The translations under genes were made by a program, and so were the position numbers. Positions 1 through 12,678 of a DNA stretch of 64,000 nt are shown one piece after another. The stretch is from Aldrovandia affinis (taxonomy: Eukaryota; Chordata; Actinopteri; Notacanthiformes; Halosauridae), in assembly GCA_029706075.1 (NCBI GenBank), contig JAINUG010000306.1, forward strand, positions 62,001-126,000, given 5' to 3'. The notes below the pieces were generated by a model. It was not told the DNA's origin. It saw only the letters and a program-made list of their open reading frames with translations, and searched no databases. Within the stretch, counting starts at the first letter, position 1. Each line of letters starts with the position of its first letter.

Positions 1-1103
1 TGCACCATTGTGATTTCTACAGGCTCCAGTGAAGTGTCAAACGTGTCTTGCAAACTCCTGTACCTTGTACTCCTGTCTCAGGCAAACTCCTGTACCTTTG
101 AACTTCTTCAGCCAATTTTTCCTGAAGCTGGTTCATTTTATACCGTGTCGAACAAATTATGCTAGCTATCTATACCATTGGTTACTGTTAGCGAGCTTTA
201 TTTGGCCGTGATAGCAGGTTGCTAGCTAGATAGATATCGATAGTTTGGCTTAGCTAACGTTAACATAGATATATACAGGTATGGTATGCAGCTGCCAACA
301 ACGATGTCTATTGCCGTATTACTGCACTGATCTCTTGTGTGAACTATGATTGTTCTTACCATGAATTAATGCACATCTGGTAAGTTGCTCTGGATAAGAG
401 CGTCTGCTAAATGCTTAAAATTAAAATGTAAAAAAATTATGTACAAGCTCGATGAACTATGACTATGACCACTCTGCCTCCATTCGCTAACCAACCAATC
501 AATGGTGTGCAACATCTACACAACATGTTGCGCTGCAGTTGTGAGTTTGATTTTTGTGCTAGGTACGCAACATCCTCTGCAACAACAATGCAACCACTGC
601 GACGTGTTGCAGAGGATGTCACGTTGCAGTCACTTGAGCATGTAGAGGCCTTAACAGACATACTGGAAATGTGGATTGGTGATGGCCCAAAGGGGGTTGA
701 TGGCTCAAGGGAGGGGTGATGGCCCAAGGGAAGGGTAATGGCCTCCAGGGGGGTAATGGCTTGACCAGAAAATAATAGGGCATTGACATGCATACAGAGG
801 TGACAGCAACCATTTGGTTACCTGCCACCTGATTGGTGGACAGGAACCAGCATTTTATTTCAGGAGTAGTATAAAGCCTGTCGTAAAAAGAACACCATTT
901 TGTATTTGACTCGCCTTGCTTTCACCCAGTATGTTGCATACTGTAAATTAGACAGTTTTTTCTTTGTTAATAAACTGTTATTGATATAAACTTTGGAACC
1001 ACAACTCTTACTTCACAAGAAGGAAACATTTCTACACCTGTTTTGATATGAATGAAAACAGTCATGTTTTTTTCTCCCCTGCAGGTTTGCTTGGGAATAG
1101 AGA
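1..1103. other. Non-coding, repeat-derived stretch
   Basis: No exon seen. Contains an L2-type 3'-end word (GCTCTGGATAAGAGCGTCTG at 387-406), a 15-bp inverted repeat (570-584 with 605-619) and a degenerate minisatellite at 673-765. Confidence 0.4.
673..765. repeat. Degenerate minisatellite, unit about 20-22 bp
   Basis: About four imperfect copies of a GGTGATGGCCCAAGGGAGG-like unit. G-rich on the plus strand. Confidence 0.55.
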
Positions 1104-1108
1104 CACTC

Positions 1109-2039
1109 TGTTAAGTTATGTATTTTTGTGTTCTGCTTCTTTTTGTATTTTTTTGTATTTTTCTGTGTTCATTTATTATTCACGTTAGTTCCCCCGTCTC
1201 TCTGTGTTCCTTGTTATTCGAGAATCCACTCCTTGGCTTTGTCTTTGTACTATTCAGGTGATTTCGGCTATACGGGTTTCTGCTTTATTTCGTATCTTGT
1301 TTACTTATTTCTTTCTTTATTTTTATCTGTACATATTAGTTATGTGTATATAGTACTAACCAACTAATCTACTAACGTTAGGGAGTTTGGGTACGTTACT
1401 AACATTTACTAATTACTAATTATCTTGTTTTTCTATCTGCAGCTGTCATTCTCCCTCTCGTTCTCCTATCCCTGTGTATTTCTCCCTTCTCGCATTCTCT
1501 GCATGCGTTTCCACCTACGCGCTCCTCCCCTCCGAGCTGTGCATGTGTCTACCTGCTTTTTCCAGGTCGTTTATTATTATTGTGTCTATGTGCTTTCCAG
1601 TCTGTGTCTTTCGTCTCCCCTTGTCATTGTATTAGTGGTCCTGATTGTTCTCACCTGTGTTCTCGCCCATTTCCCCTCCCAGTCACATCTGATTCCTCTT
1701 GTGTTATCTTCCCCGTTTGTATTTATGTTCCTAGTTTGCACTCTCACGTCGTCAGAACGTTGATCAAGTTTCCCAGTGCCGATTGTCAGTAAGCCTGTGT
1801 TATTTTGTGATTCCCAAGACACCCTTTGTTTGACTTTGAATTTTGCCCGCCGATTCTGCTTTGTTTGCCTTTCTGCCTGTTTGGTTTTTGATTTTTTGAC
1901 TGCCCTCGACTACTCTTTTGGATTTAGTTTTTGTACCTTTTCGGATTCTGATTACTGGCTTTGAACTTGGACTGATCATTAAACGTTCCTTTTCTGCTAT
2001 ACCCTGGTCTGCGTTTGGGTCCTTGTCCGGATCGTCACA
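1109..2039 (+). mobile_element. Solo LTR, probable Ty3/Gypsy
   Basis: Starts TGTTAAG and ends TCGTCACA, flanked by a 5-bp target duplication CACTC (1104-1108 and 2040-2044). The 3' end (AACGTTCC, then CTGCGTTTGGGTCC) is typical of fish Gypsy LTRs. No internal coding region is attached, so this is a solo LTR left by recombination between two LTRs. A related, truncated copy lies at 17087-17775. Confidence 0.75.
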
Positions 2040-2369
2040 CACTCATTTTACATTCCTGTTCTGGGTGTACTTGCTATACATCCTTTTGAATATATTGTAT
2101 CTTACGTTGACATTTCTTTCTGTATAACCTAGCTAAGCATGGACTATAGCAGAGTCCTTTCTCTCAGGTAGTTAATTGAACAATTAATGCAAATGATTCA
2201 CCAGAGTGTATTCACACCTGACTCCCAGGTAAAGGGAGTCTGGAAAAACAGTGCTTGGCCCACAAGGACCGTGATTTCAGTAAACCTGGACTATAGTAAA
2301 ATATTGTGTATTGCACAGTGTACATAATGCTAAAAATAGAAGACTGGCAGCATTATATGTATTGTTTTA

Positions 2370-2830
2370 CACTGCCCGTCCAAAAAAAAAGTCACACACT
2401 CTAATATTTCGTTGGACCGCCTTTAGCTGATTAAGCTTCTGCAATGTCACAACATTTATTTCCGTCCAGAGTTGCATTAATTAGTCCAAGATCTTGTATT
2501 GATGATGAGAGAGTCGGACCGCTGCACAAAGTCTTCTCCAGCACATCCCAAAGATTCTCAATGGGGTTAAGGTCTGGACTCTGTGGTGGCGAAATCCAGG
2601 TGAAAAAATCCATTGATGGAAAAACCTGGTCATTCAGTATATTCAGGTAGTCAGCTGGCCTCATTCTTTGGGCACATAACATTGCTGAACCTAGACCTGA
2701 CCAACTATTATCCAATGGAAGGGCTCTTAAACCAGGTGGTGACTTTTTTTGCAGTGTATAATGTATTGTGGCAGCCCAAGAGGCTGTTAAATCCAACACC
2801 AGCAGCCATTTTCACTACATTTGGTGACTT
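2370..2830 (-). mobile_element. Tc1/mariner transposon remnant
   Basis: Minus-strand reading at 2799-2431 gives the C-terminal part of a Tc1 transposase, including PQSPDLNPIENLWDVLE with the last catalytic acidic region (D-L-N-P-I-E). Starts next to a TA at 2368-2369 with CACTGCCCGTCC. The right end is unclear. The catalytic N-terminal half is missing. Confidence 0.75.
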
Positions 2831-3950
2831 TTTGCAAGGGGGCTCCCAGCACACATGGAGAGGAGTAGGAACGTGTTGGTGAAGGAGGCTGTGTGAGTTT
2901 GTATAATGTATATTTAGTGTTTTATATGTGAAATTATTGCTTGGATTGAACCAGTCTTTATTTTAAGAATGTGAGTTTGTAATGTCAGTGGTAATTTAAT
3001 AAATTATCATTTTGTTTTTGATGCCTCCTTGTTCTTGAACAGCTGAGGTCCCGAATTTGCCAGGTATAATCATTTTAAGAATGTGAGTTTAATGTCATGG
3101 TAATGATGTGTCAACAGCTGACCGAATTTGCCAGGTATAATCATTAACATTGTAATATGGTGTTTTCCTTCATGTAGTTTTGCCAATGTTTGATGCCATC
3201 TTTCTTCTAGAGGTCAGAAATGAACAGTTTTAATGCTGTTGCCATGGTCATATTTCAGAGCTAGTTGTTCGAATGGGATCGCTGGGGATATCTGTTGCTC
3301 TTAAGTTCCTTTTAATTATTTTTTATGCATTTTGGGGGGAGTTTGTGTACATGTGTACATTTTATTTTATTATATAATTATGGATTAAAACTTAAAGGAG
3401 ATCGCAAACCTTGCGCTTGAAAGGTTCTTGCTTTAATAGAGTACAAACTGTACTGTTTATGAGCACAGGGGATACTGCAAAACCTTCAGTATCCCCAGGC
3501 CTCCTACAGTTTTTACTCTATTAAAACAAACATTTTTAAATGTATGGTTTGCTCTTCTCTTTTTTCTTTTGATTTTCACTTTGTGTTTGAGTACCTTTTC
3601 AGTGTGTGCAGATTTGAATCAATGGTTAGGGCAAAGTTTGAGTAAGAATGTGTTGATCATCAGTCATGTGTTTGGACTGCCTTGTGTTGTTTTCTTCTCC
3701 TTTGGTTAATCTTGATTGCGCTTATGAATAAAGTTCATACACAAAGACTTCTTTATGAGGGGCCGTGTAGGACATTAACCAAACTTGACTCGTATAACTA
3801 CAATTGAAATTCTCACACATACATACATACTCTGTAAATCTATGCACGCTCATATATAAAATATTTACACACTCATCTGAAACACTTACACATACATATG
3901 AGAAACACTCACGCATACATACAGTATATATTAAATTCATAACTTAACTT
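2831..3950. other. Non-coding stretch with an imperfect tandem duplication and a nested hairpin
   Basis: A segment around 2961-3071 is repeated with deletions at 3072-3147 (shared words AAGAATGTGAGTTT and GAATTTGCCAGGTATAATCA). A nested inverted repeat lies at 3432-3525. No exon seen. Confidence 0.4.
3432..3525. repeat. Nested inverted repeat (long hairpin)
   Basis: Outer arms 3432-3452 and 3505-3525 match at 20 of 21 positions. An inner perfect 10-bp stem (GGGGATACTG at 468-477 and CAGTATCCCC at 3487-3496) has a 9-base loop. Could be the core of a MITE or an RNA hairpin. Confidence 0.6.
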
Positions 3951-3956
3951 AATTCA

Positions 3957-5358
3957 TAACATAATCAACATCGTTACCGCCATGGACAACAAGCAAGTCT
4001 GTGTAGCTGCCTTTATAGACCTAGCCAAGGCTTTTGATTCGGTCAACCATAATATCCTCCTGCAAAGACTTGCTAGCATTGGCCTGTCTAGCAGATGCTG
4101 CAACTGGTTTGCACCTTGTCGATCGTGTCCAGCGGGTGAAGACCGAAAACATCTTGTCGGAACCACTTTCCATCACTAAAGGCGTGCCTCAAGGTTCCAT
4201 CTTAGGCCCTACCTTGTTCTCCATGATGTAGCCAAGGCCGTTGGTAGCTCCCAGATGCATCTGTATGCTGATGATACTATCATATATTCAGCTGGCCCTT
4301 CACTCCACTCTGCTGCATCCACTCTTCAACAAAGCCTCACCTCTATCCAGCAGTCTTTCTACAACCTCCATCTGCTCCTCAAAAGACCAAATGTATGCTG
4401 TTTGATCGAACAAATCTCAACATCTCCAGCCCCCCCAAGATTTTCAGTGCTGATGGCTCCGAACTGGAGTTTGTCAGCTCCTATAAATACCTTGGCCTCT
4501 GGTTGGACTCATCTCTCTCATTTAATACTCACATCAATAACCTTCTGGCAAAAGTCAAAGCTAGACTTGGTTTCCTTTATCGAAACAAGGCTTCTTTCAT
4601 GCATTCCGTCAAATACACTCTCGTGAAAATGACCATCCTTCCTTTGTTTGACTACGGTGATACAGTCTATAAAATGGCATCAAAGGGCATCCTTAGCAAG
4701 CTCGACACAGTCCACCACTCAGCAATCCGTTTTGCCACATGTGCACCCTTCACCACTCACCACTGTGATCTCTACAAACTGGTTGACTGGCCCTCCCTTC
4801 ATACTAGGCGGCTACAACACTGGCTGCAATTAGTCTATAAAACACTTCTGGGAAAGACACCTCACTACCTTTCAAACCTCCTGCACATTTCCAACAGCAA
4901 TTACCATTTAAGATCCAGTGATTTCATTATGCTCATCATTCCAAAAGTCTGTACTATCTTTAGCCGTAATTCCTTTCATTTGGTGCTGCAAACGATTGGG
5001 ACACACTACAAAACAGACTCAACCTCACAGCTTTCACATCCCTCTACATGTTCAAACAAAATCTGCAACAGGTCATAGTTGACTGCTGCACCTGCTGACC
5101 AGCCTTCTTTTCTCTCTCTCTCTCCCGTTACAACTCTACAAAGAATATCCAGTAACTCACCTTCTCTTGCACTTAGTGTTTATTTCTTGGTTTATTTATT
5201 TATTATTATTATTATATATTTTTTTTTTTACCTGTACTGTATGTGTAGTTTTGTGTTGACTGTGTTTATTTCATACACTCTTGCTGACGCCTTGGCCAGG
5301 TCATCATTGTAAATGAGAATTGGTTCTCAACTGAGAGAAGGTAAATAAATAAATAAAT
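3957..5358 (+). mobile_element. 5'-truncated LINE with reverse transcriptase fragment
   Basis: Frames at 3982-4231 and 4255-5078 carry non-LTR reverse transcriptase blocks: AFIDLAKAFDSVNH, GVPQGSILGPTLF and the catalytic YADD at about 4264. Frameshifts and a stop separate them. The 3' end has GAGAATTGGTTCTCAACTGA and an (AAAT)n tail, common in fish LINEs. Inactive. Confidence 0.85.
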
Positions 5359-5453
5359 AATTATAATCTGTTGCATTTGATTACAAAAATATAAAAAGTT
5401 TAGATACATGTGCAATGTTTCACATGTTTGTATAAATGTTACAAATGTGTATG

Positions 5454-6067
5454 TAGGGCCATCTTGAGGGGGCTAGTGCTGCTGACAAGGACAAAAATGC
5501 TAACGCAGACCCAAACCCGAACCGTGAGTCAAGAGCACCCAACGGAGCTGACCTATTGATTATTACAATATTTTAATTCAATGGGCAGAGTAATGGCATA
5601 TTAATTATTCAATCGGTTTGCTATGGCTGGTTTGTGTGTGATCTTGTCTGAGTCTGAAAAACTTTAGCTCAGCTATTATTGTCATCTGACTAAAACGAAG
5701 CATTATGTGTCTGTGCTGCTAAGTTGTTCCACTGGCTGTTTAGGCCCACTATGCAAAGTAGACATGTGCTTTTTATGCAAATCACGAGGCTATTCGTTGT
5801 CTTATTACTGTATTTATGTAGGCCTAGTGTCGTGATGACTGCATGTGTTCACTGAAAGACTAAATAAATTTAAAAAATGCTATTTTGTAAATAGTTTACT
5901 CTTGTGATCAAAACATTGATATGAGACAGAATTCTGAGGCTGTTCTGCAGTAGTGTTACTGTGACTAACAAAATAACAAAACATTGGGGTTGGCTTTGAT
6001 AGTTAACAGCTGGGCCTCGCGTGGGTTTACTCGCCCCAGGCCCCGCCCACCCCTTGAGACGGCCCTG
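5454..6067. mobile_element. Non-autonomous hAT-like element
   Basis: Imperfect terminal inverted repeats (TAGGGCCATCTTGAGGGG at the left, CAGGGCCGTCTCAAGGGG read inward from the right; 14 of 18 match) and a near-perfect 8-bp duplication (TGTGTATG at 5446-5453, TGCGTATG at 6068-6075). No transposase is encoded. Confidence 0.6.
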
Positions 6068-6457
6068 TGCGTATGTAAAGTTTTTCAGTTATATGTATGA
6101 ATGCTCTTACATGTGCGTTTCACATGTATTATATGTAATTTATGTATGCATCATCCATCCATGTGCATAGATGTGCTGAGCATTTCACATGTATTAATAT
6201 AAGTAATTTCAGTAGTATGTATACAAAATTTCAGTGGCATATGGAAGGCATTCTCAGTTAGACTGGAAGGCAGAAGCAAAGAGCGCAACATTTACATTTT
6301 GAATTTGTTGGACATTGTTGTGATTTAATATGAAGGTGCAACTTCTATTCATTTTGATCAGTCTGCAGGCGTTATTCGTAATTGGCAATCGGGATGACAT
6401 CATTTTTTTTTTTTTAATAGGGTGCTGCGCTGCGTTGAAAGTTGATGCAAACAATTC

Positions 6458-7262
6458 CTACAGGTGTCCCAACTTTTGTTGATTACTTACAAACCCTGTG
6501 TCTGTATAAAAGCAGTGTTGGAACAGACTGTCACTACACCCTCTGAAGCATTATTTGGACAATATTGCACTGCAGGAAGTAGTATGTTGCTATCATAATG
6601 CCGAGAAAAAGGCAATTAACAAAGGAAGACAGACAGACCATTATAACTCTTAAAAGTGTAGGTTTTTCCTTTAGAGAAATTGCAAAAAAAGCCAAGGTGT
6701 CAGTGAGTACAGTTTCCTACATCATCAAAAGGCACTTGAAAACTGACAGGAAGAGGTCTGGCAGACCCAAAGCCACAACAAAATCAGAAGAAGTTTCTGA
6801 GAGTCAACAGCTTGCGTGATAAGCAGCTCACAGAACAGCTTCAAGCTCAGCTAAACACTGGTCGAAGTAAGGAAGTCTCAGTTTCAACTGTGAAGAGAAG
6901 ACTTAGAGCTGCAGGTTTGACAGGCCGAGTGGCAGTAAGAAAGCCATTGCTAAGATGGCAAAATAAGAAAAAGAAGCTTGCCTGGGCCATGAAGCACCAC
7001 CAGTGGACTACTGAAGACTGGAAGGTCTTATCAAAATTTGAAATCTTCAGTTCATCACGCAGGGTTTGAGGAAGCGTGATGGTCTGGGGCTCTTTTGCTG
7101 GATCCGGAGTCGGCGACTTGCACAGAGTGACTGGCACACTGAACCAAAAGGGCTACCACAGCATTTTGCAGCGCCATGCAGAACCCTCTGGTCTACGCCT
7201 AGTTGGTCAGGGGTTCATCCTACAGTAAGATAATGACCCAAAACATACGTCCAGACTATGTC
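6458..7262 (+). pseudogene. Tc1/mariner transposase remnant, N-terminal two thirds
   Basis: The frame at 6598-6819 begins MPRKRQLTKEDR and contains a paired-type helix-turn-helix (REIAKKAKVSVSTVSYIIKR). It shifts frame to 6812-7069 and again to about 7262, where the element stops abruptly at a DNDPKHTS-type block. The last catalytic residue is lost and sequence changes to a retroviral fragment. Not functional. Confidence 0.88.
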
Positions 7263-7279
7263 AGAACTAGACGGTACGC

Positions 7280-7890
7280 ATGCATTCTCCTTTTTCCCCT
7301 TCAGATATGTTAGCCCACAAGGGAAAAATGCCTGATTACAGGAAGGAGCAGGGACGCTGGGAGGAGTGGATAAGAAGCATAGTCCAGTGCTATGATTGCA
7401 ACATTCCAGATGTGCGTGACCTCGTAAGAGCATGTATGTCACGACCAGATAGCAGGGATCTAATGTTGCCGGCCGCAGATGGCGGAACCACTATAGATTG
7501 GCGGGATGCGCAGGGTAACGTAGATGCGGCTTTAACTACTATATTAGACTGGTTGAGGACAAAGTGGCCATGTTACATAGACTGGTCCAAGATATATGAA
7601 TGCAAACAGAAGAAGATGAACCAGTCATAGATTACTGCTGGTGATTCTCAGAGTGCTTTAGGGTGAATTCAGGGTTTGACCCTGATAATGACCCCACCTG
7701 GCCAGCAGGCCACACTATTGAATGCATGCTTAGCCGGAATGAACCCTGAGCCACCCTTGCACAAACGATTACCCCAGGTTGGCAGGCAAAAACAATGAGG
7801 GAGATGACCCCTATCTTTATTCATTGTGAGGAAACCCAGAATAAAAAGAAATAGGAGAAAAACTGTCAATTCCCAGGATAGATTTAACAC
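7280..7890 (+). pseudogene. Degraded retroviral gag-like fragment
   Basis: The open frame at 7280-7630 (116 residues) and a second, frameshifted stretch at about 7690-7860 look like capsid-region pieces of a retroviral gag: charged helical segments, several tryptophans, and an MNPE...LPQVG-type block. No matrix start, zinc knuckle or 5' LTR is seen. The assignment is by resemblance and is tentative; it may belong to the same provirus as the integrase and LTR at 12.7-14.6 kb, split by the LINE at 8.4-11.3 kb. Confidence 0.4.
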
Positions 7891-8368
7891 ATGCTGTGGT
7901 GTTCAATTAGACGGGATATGTTATTTTTGCTTACACTCCTACATTTCAAAGGCAAATGGGATTAAATGTAGGACCTTTTTTATCATCTACTGGAGTGAGC
8001 ATCTGTATTTTTTATTCAAACCAAGGATTTGTGTAAAATATCAGATTATTAGCGTTGTATTAGCGATCGAGAAGATGTACATTATATGGCTTTTGGCGGA
8101 GCTTCAAAGGAAACTCAGACAAAAGGGATTCCCTTCCCCCAGATCGGCTAAGACAATCAGTTTATGACTCACCAATAAAACAGGTTTTGCGACATACCAC
8201 CCCTGGACACCCCTGTCTTCCTGTGAGCAGAGCTGTAAGACCTCTGGCTTTATTGTCTCCCAAAGGTAGCCTACTAGGACAGAACACGTGAGGGGGAGAG
8301 GGGGTCACTGGGGAAGAAAGGGGGGGAGTGGAAAGTGGGCACAATCCAGTTTGGGTTGGGGACATAAT
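7891..8368. other. Unassigned stretch, possibly decayed provirus
   Basis: Open frames here (7826-8167 plus, 8162-8374 minus) show no recognised domain. Position between the gag-like piece and the LINE suggests eroded retroviral sequence, which I cannot prove. Confidence 0.25.
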
Positions 8369-11335
8369 TAACATTACATTACATTACAGGCATTTGGCAG
8401 ACGCTCTTATCCAGAGCGACGTACAACAAAGTGTTAACCGTAGTCAAGAACAGTTTAGCTGAAAGCCACCCTAGTGGGAAGTACAATTCCTGGGTGCCAG
8501 GAGCAACCACATAGTTAAACTAGTACCCTGTAGGTAAATCTGTAGCCACAATTCAGAGGTAGCAATAAAGCAATCAATGCAGAAAATAATGCCTAAGCCT
8601 AATACAATACATAAACAAGTAGACGTGTAAACTAAGCAACTATGTCCCTAAGTTAACAAAAACTGGACTACGGGGAGAGGTGCACCCTGAAGAGGTGAGT
8701 CTTCAGTCGTCATCGCTTGAAGGTGGCCAGGGTCTCAGCTGTTCTGACTTCCACAGGAAGGTCATTCCACCATCGTGGAGCCAGAACCGACAGGAGACAT
8801 GACCGGGAAGCGCAGGTGCGGAGGGGGGGAGGTGCTAGGCGTCCTGAGGTAGCAGAACGGAGAGGTCTGGCAGGTGTGTAGGGTTTGAAGATCTTGAGGA
8901 GGTATGTTGGGGCTGATCCCTTGACTGCCTGGTATGCTAGGACTAATGTCTTGAATTTGATGCGAGCTATAACAGGCAGCCAGTGGAGGGTAGTGAGCAG
9001 AGGGGTGACATGGGAGTGTCTAGGAAGGTTGTAGACCAGACGGGCTGCAGCGTTCTGGATGAGTTGCAGGGGTCTGATGGCAGATGCGGGAAGGCCAGCC
9101 AGGAGCGAGTTGCAGTAGTCCAAGCGGGACAGTACCATTGCTTGGACCAGGAGCTGGGTAGAGTATGTGGTAAGGAAGGGACGGATCCTCCTGATGTTAT
9201 ACAGGAAGAATCTGCACACCCGGCTTACCGCTGCAATGTTCATTGATAGGGACAGACTGTTGTCCATCACCACACCGAGATTCTTTGCACAGGGTGATGA
9301 TGTCACCAGGGTATCACCTAGAGAAATGGATAAATCAAGATGGGGAGAGTTTAGGGCAGGAATGAAGATTAGTTCTGTTTTACCTGGGTTGAGCTTTAGG
9401 TGGTGACTGTCCATCCAGCTCTGAATGTCCCTCAGGCAAGCAGAGATGCGGGTAGAGACCTGAGTGTCTGATGGGGAGAAGGAGAGAAAGAGTTGAGTGT
9501 CATCAGCATAACAATGGTAAGATAAGCCGTCGGCAGAGATTACAGAGCCAAGGGAGCGGGTGTACAGGGAGAAGAGAAGGGGACTGAGGACTGAGGCCTG
9601 TGGAACCCCGGTGGGGAGGGAGCGAGGCGGTGATACTTTACCAGCCCAGGCAACCTGGAAGGAGCGGCCGGAGAGGTAGGACTCAATCCAGGCGAGGGCT
9701 GTACCGCAGATCCCTGTTGCTGCCAGGGAGGACAGGAGGATGGAGTGCTCCACATTGTCCACAGTGTCGAAGATGAGAGATCAAGCAGGATCAGGGTGCG
9801 GTGTGAAGTGCCTCATGGACCGAGAGGAGAACGGTTTCTGTTGAGTGGCCAGGTCTGAAGCCGGACTGGTGGGGGTCCAGCAGGTTATTTTCTGTGAGGA
9901 AAGCAGAGAGTTGGTTAGATACCGCTCTTTCGAGGGTTTTAGACAGGAAGGGGAAGAGGGATACTGGGCGATAATTCTGGATGACTGAGGGGTCTAGAGT
10001 GTTTTTTTCAGCAGAGGGGTGATATGGGCCCTTTTGAAGGGCGAGGGGAAACAACCAGAAGACAGGGAGGAGTTCACAAGGGAGGTGACAAATGGGAGGA
10101 TGTCAGGTGTGATCGCCTGGAGGAGGGATGAAGGGATAGGGTCGAGGGCACAAGTGGTAGGGCGGTGGAAGAGGAGGAGGTGGGAAATATCAGAGTCTGA
10201 GAGGGGAGAAAATGAGGGGAAGCAGGGGGAGGGCACAGCGGGAGTGGAGGGCACAGCGGGAGTGGAGGGCACAAAGGAGCTGCGGATGTCTGCAATTTTC
10301 TCCTTGAAGAAAGCAGCAAAGTCATCTGCAGTGAAGGGGGACTGAGGTGGGGGAGGAGGTGTGCTGAGGAGAGAGGAGACAACAGAGAACAGTTGACAAG
10401 GTTTAGATATAGAGTTTTGAATTTTAGTTTGATAGAAGATTGCCTTAGCGGCAGTGATGGCAGAAGAAAACACAGACAGTAAAGACTGATAGGATGAAAG
10501 GTCGGACGAGTGCCTGGATTTCACTCACTTCCTCTCAGCAGCACGGAGGCTGACCCGGGAGGTGCGCAGGGTGTCGGATATCCAGGGACCAGGAGGGGAT
10601 GAGCGTGCAGGTCTGGGGAGAAGAGGACAGAGAGAGTCAAGTGCGGAGGACAGAGATGAGATTAGGGTGGAGGAAGCAGTGTCAGTGGGGAGTCTAGAGA
10701 ATACTTTAAGGGGGGAGAGGGAAGCAGTGACAACGGGAGTGAGGGAGGAGGGTGAGAGGGAGCGAAGGTTATGACGGGCAGTGATGGTGGGTGTTGGAGG
10801 AGGGAAGGGAGGATGGGGGGCAAGGGAGAGGGAGAAGGAAATTAAATGGTGATCAGATGTATGCAAGGGGGTAACTGTGAGATTGGAGCAGGGGCAGTTC
10901 CTCAGGAAGATCAGGTCTAGGAGGTTGCCTGCCTTGTGGGTTGGGGGGGAGTTTTGCAGGGAGAGGTCGAAGGAGTGGAGTAGTGGTAGGAAGGCAGCAG
11001 ACTGGGGGGCCTCTAGGTGGATGTTGAAGTCTCCCAGGAGGATCAACGGGTGCCGTCCTCAGGGAAAGAGCTGAGCAGGGTGTCTAGCTCGTTGAGGAAG
11101 CATCCCAGGGGCCCTGGTGGACGATAAACAACAACAATAAAGAGTTTAGTAGGATAGGTGATGGAGACAGGGTGGCATTTAAAGGAGGATATAGACAGGT
11201 TGGAGAGGGGAATGACTGAGAACTTCTATGTGGGAGAGATAAGCAAACCTGTACCACCACCACGGCCGGATGGCCGGGGGGTGTGGGAGAAGGAGTAGGC
11301 GGTAAAGCAGAATTAAGATTTGGTGTAAGCATGGT
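8369..11335 (-). mobile_element. L2-clade LINE, nearly complete endonuclease and reverse transcriptase, 5'-truncated
   Basis: Read on the minus strand: an apurinic endonuclease region (11332-10525) with LGDFNIH and TSDHHLISF motifs, then linker, then reverse transcriptase (10054-8710) with SGFRPGHSTETVLLSVHEAL, GVPQASVLSPLLFSLYT and the catalytic YADD. The 3' end carries the GAGCGACGTACAACA / CAGACGCTCTTATCCAGAGC words and an (ATTAC)n tail at 8369-8388. Three or four frameshifts split the ORF. It is truncated inside the endonuclease N terminus near 11335. High preservation indicates a recent insertion. Confidence 0.9.
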
Positions 11336-12252
11336 TGCGGGTTGCTAAGCACGCTATATGTACCTCTATAGCAAAGGTTATCGGGCTAACGGTGATTTAA
11401 ATGGGAAGCTAGTCTGAGCTGTATTTTTTTGTATCAATAGATTTATATGAATAACTTTTGTGGCAATGCCATGTCATTGCCACTTTTAGAAGTATTTGAA
11501 TGAAAAGAGGAACTGAGCGAAGAAGGGTCACGGACAGCTCAGGTAAATGTCGGCCTGGAGCGGTCCTGAAAACCGCACATGCGCGTTGTGAACCTGAATG
11601 GCGGAAGAGTCCTATTCAAGTTAAACATTGTGCTACTGATCAGTAAAGATATAATCAATATTGATCATTCTCGCTAACCTGTAGCTAGCTAACCTAATAT
11701 TCGCTGAGGTAAAACATATTTCCGTAAGTAGATTTAACTGTGTGCTCCGAGTGAACTCTCATAGTACCATCCATCGTGATTTAAGATGCGTACAATGGAT
11801 GATGACGGAAGTGCGGTTTTAACGCATACACTATGGTAAAGCAGAACTCGAGTATCAGCTTCAATCTACAAAGCATGCTGTGTTTAATAATGGTTAAGTT
11901 CAGCTAGCAGTAATATTTTGAAGCATCATTATAGTAACTGCGAAGCTGATTTAATATGGAAGGTATAATTGACGGATCACGTAGTAGTATCCTGGATTGA
12001 GTAGCCTATATATTATGTACCCGATTTTATTGTTGATTAAAGATAGAAAACATAGGCGTTTAATATAAAAAAATATTTACAAAAATGTTTAAACTACAAC
12101 GGAAAATTAGGGTAAATAATAGTATTGATAAAGGAGGCTATATCCCATTAGAATTGGGTCTACGTCGTGTCAGAAACTCCTGGGAAAACTACTAATAATA
12201 ATAATTACGTATATATATAAAAACAAGTGACTCCAAGATGAAATATATCTTG
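11336..12252. other. Non-coding stretch
   Basis: No open frame with a recognisable domain, no terminal repeats identified. May be host flanking sequence or decayed provirus. Confidence 0.3.
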
Positions 12253-12260
12253 GAAATTAG

Positions 12261-12436
12261 TAGGACTGACCCCATCGGTTGTTTGATGGGCTGTTGGGCT
12301 GTTGGTCGACTGAGATTTATTTCGTTCGCGCAGAAAAATAAAATATAATCATATAGGGGAAAAAAAAGTTTCGACCAATCGGAAAAAACGGACGACTGTT
12401 GGTCGACCAAGATTAGTTTTAGTCGGAACAGCCCTA
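12261..12436. mobile_element. hAT MITE with 8-bp target duplication
   Basis: Flanked by GAAATTAG on both sides (12253-12260 and 12437-12444). Ends read TAGGACTG at the left and TAGGGCTG inward from the right. Internal GGTCGACCAA/GGTCGACTGA words are seen in other fish hAT MITEs. Confidence 0.65.
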
Positions 12437-12678
12437 GAAATTAGGGTATGCATACCAGTATAAATAGGACTGAGTGAGTGCGCATTTGTATGTCTATGTA
12501 TGTATATGTGTATGTACATGTGCGTGTCCGTCCAGTTAGATGGGGAGATCTTGATGATTAATGATTGCACATCTGACTCTGTTAAGCCACTAACTCACTT
12601 TTGCAGTAACCCCTGTTGACCCTGTTGTTTTCCAGATGGTAGAGCATTCCGTAACGGTGTACCGTTTACGGAGAAGGG

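Noticed and set aside
10019-11074. Plus-strand Arg/Glu/Gly-rich open frames
   Set aside because: Antisense shadows of the minus-strand L2 endonuclease and reverse transcriptase.
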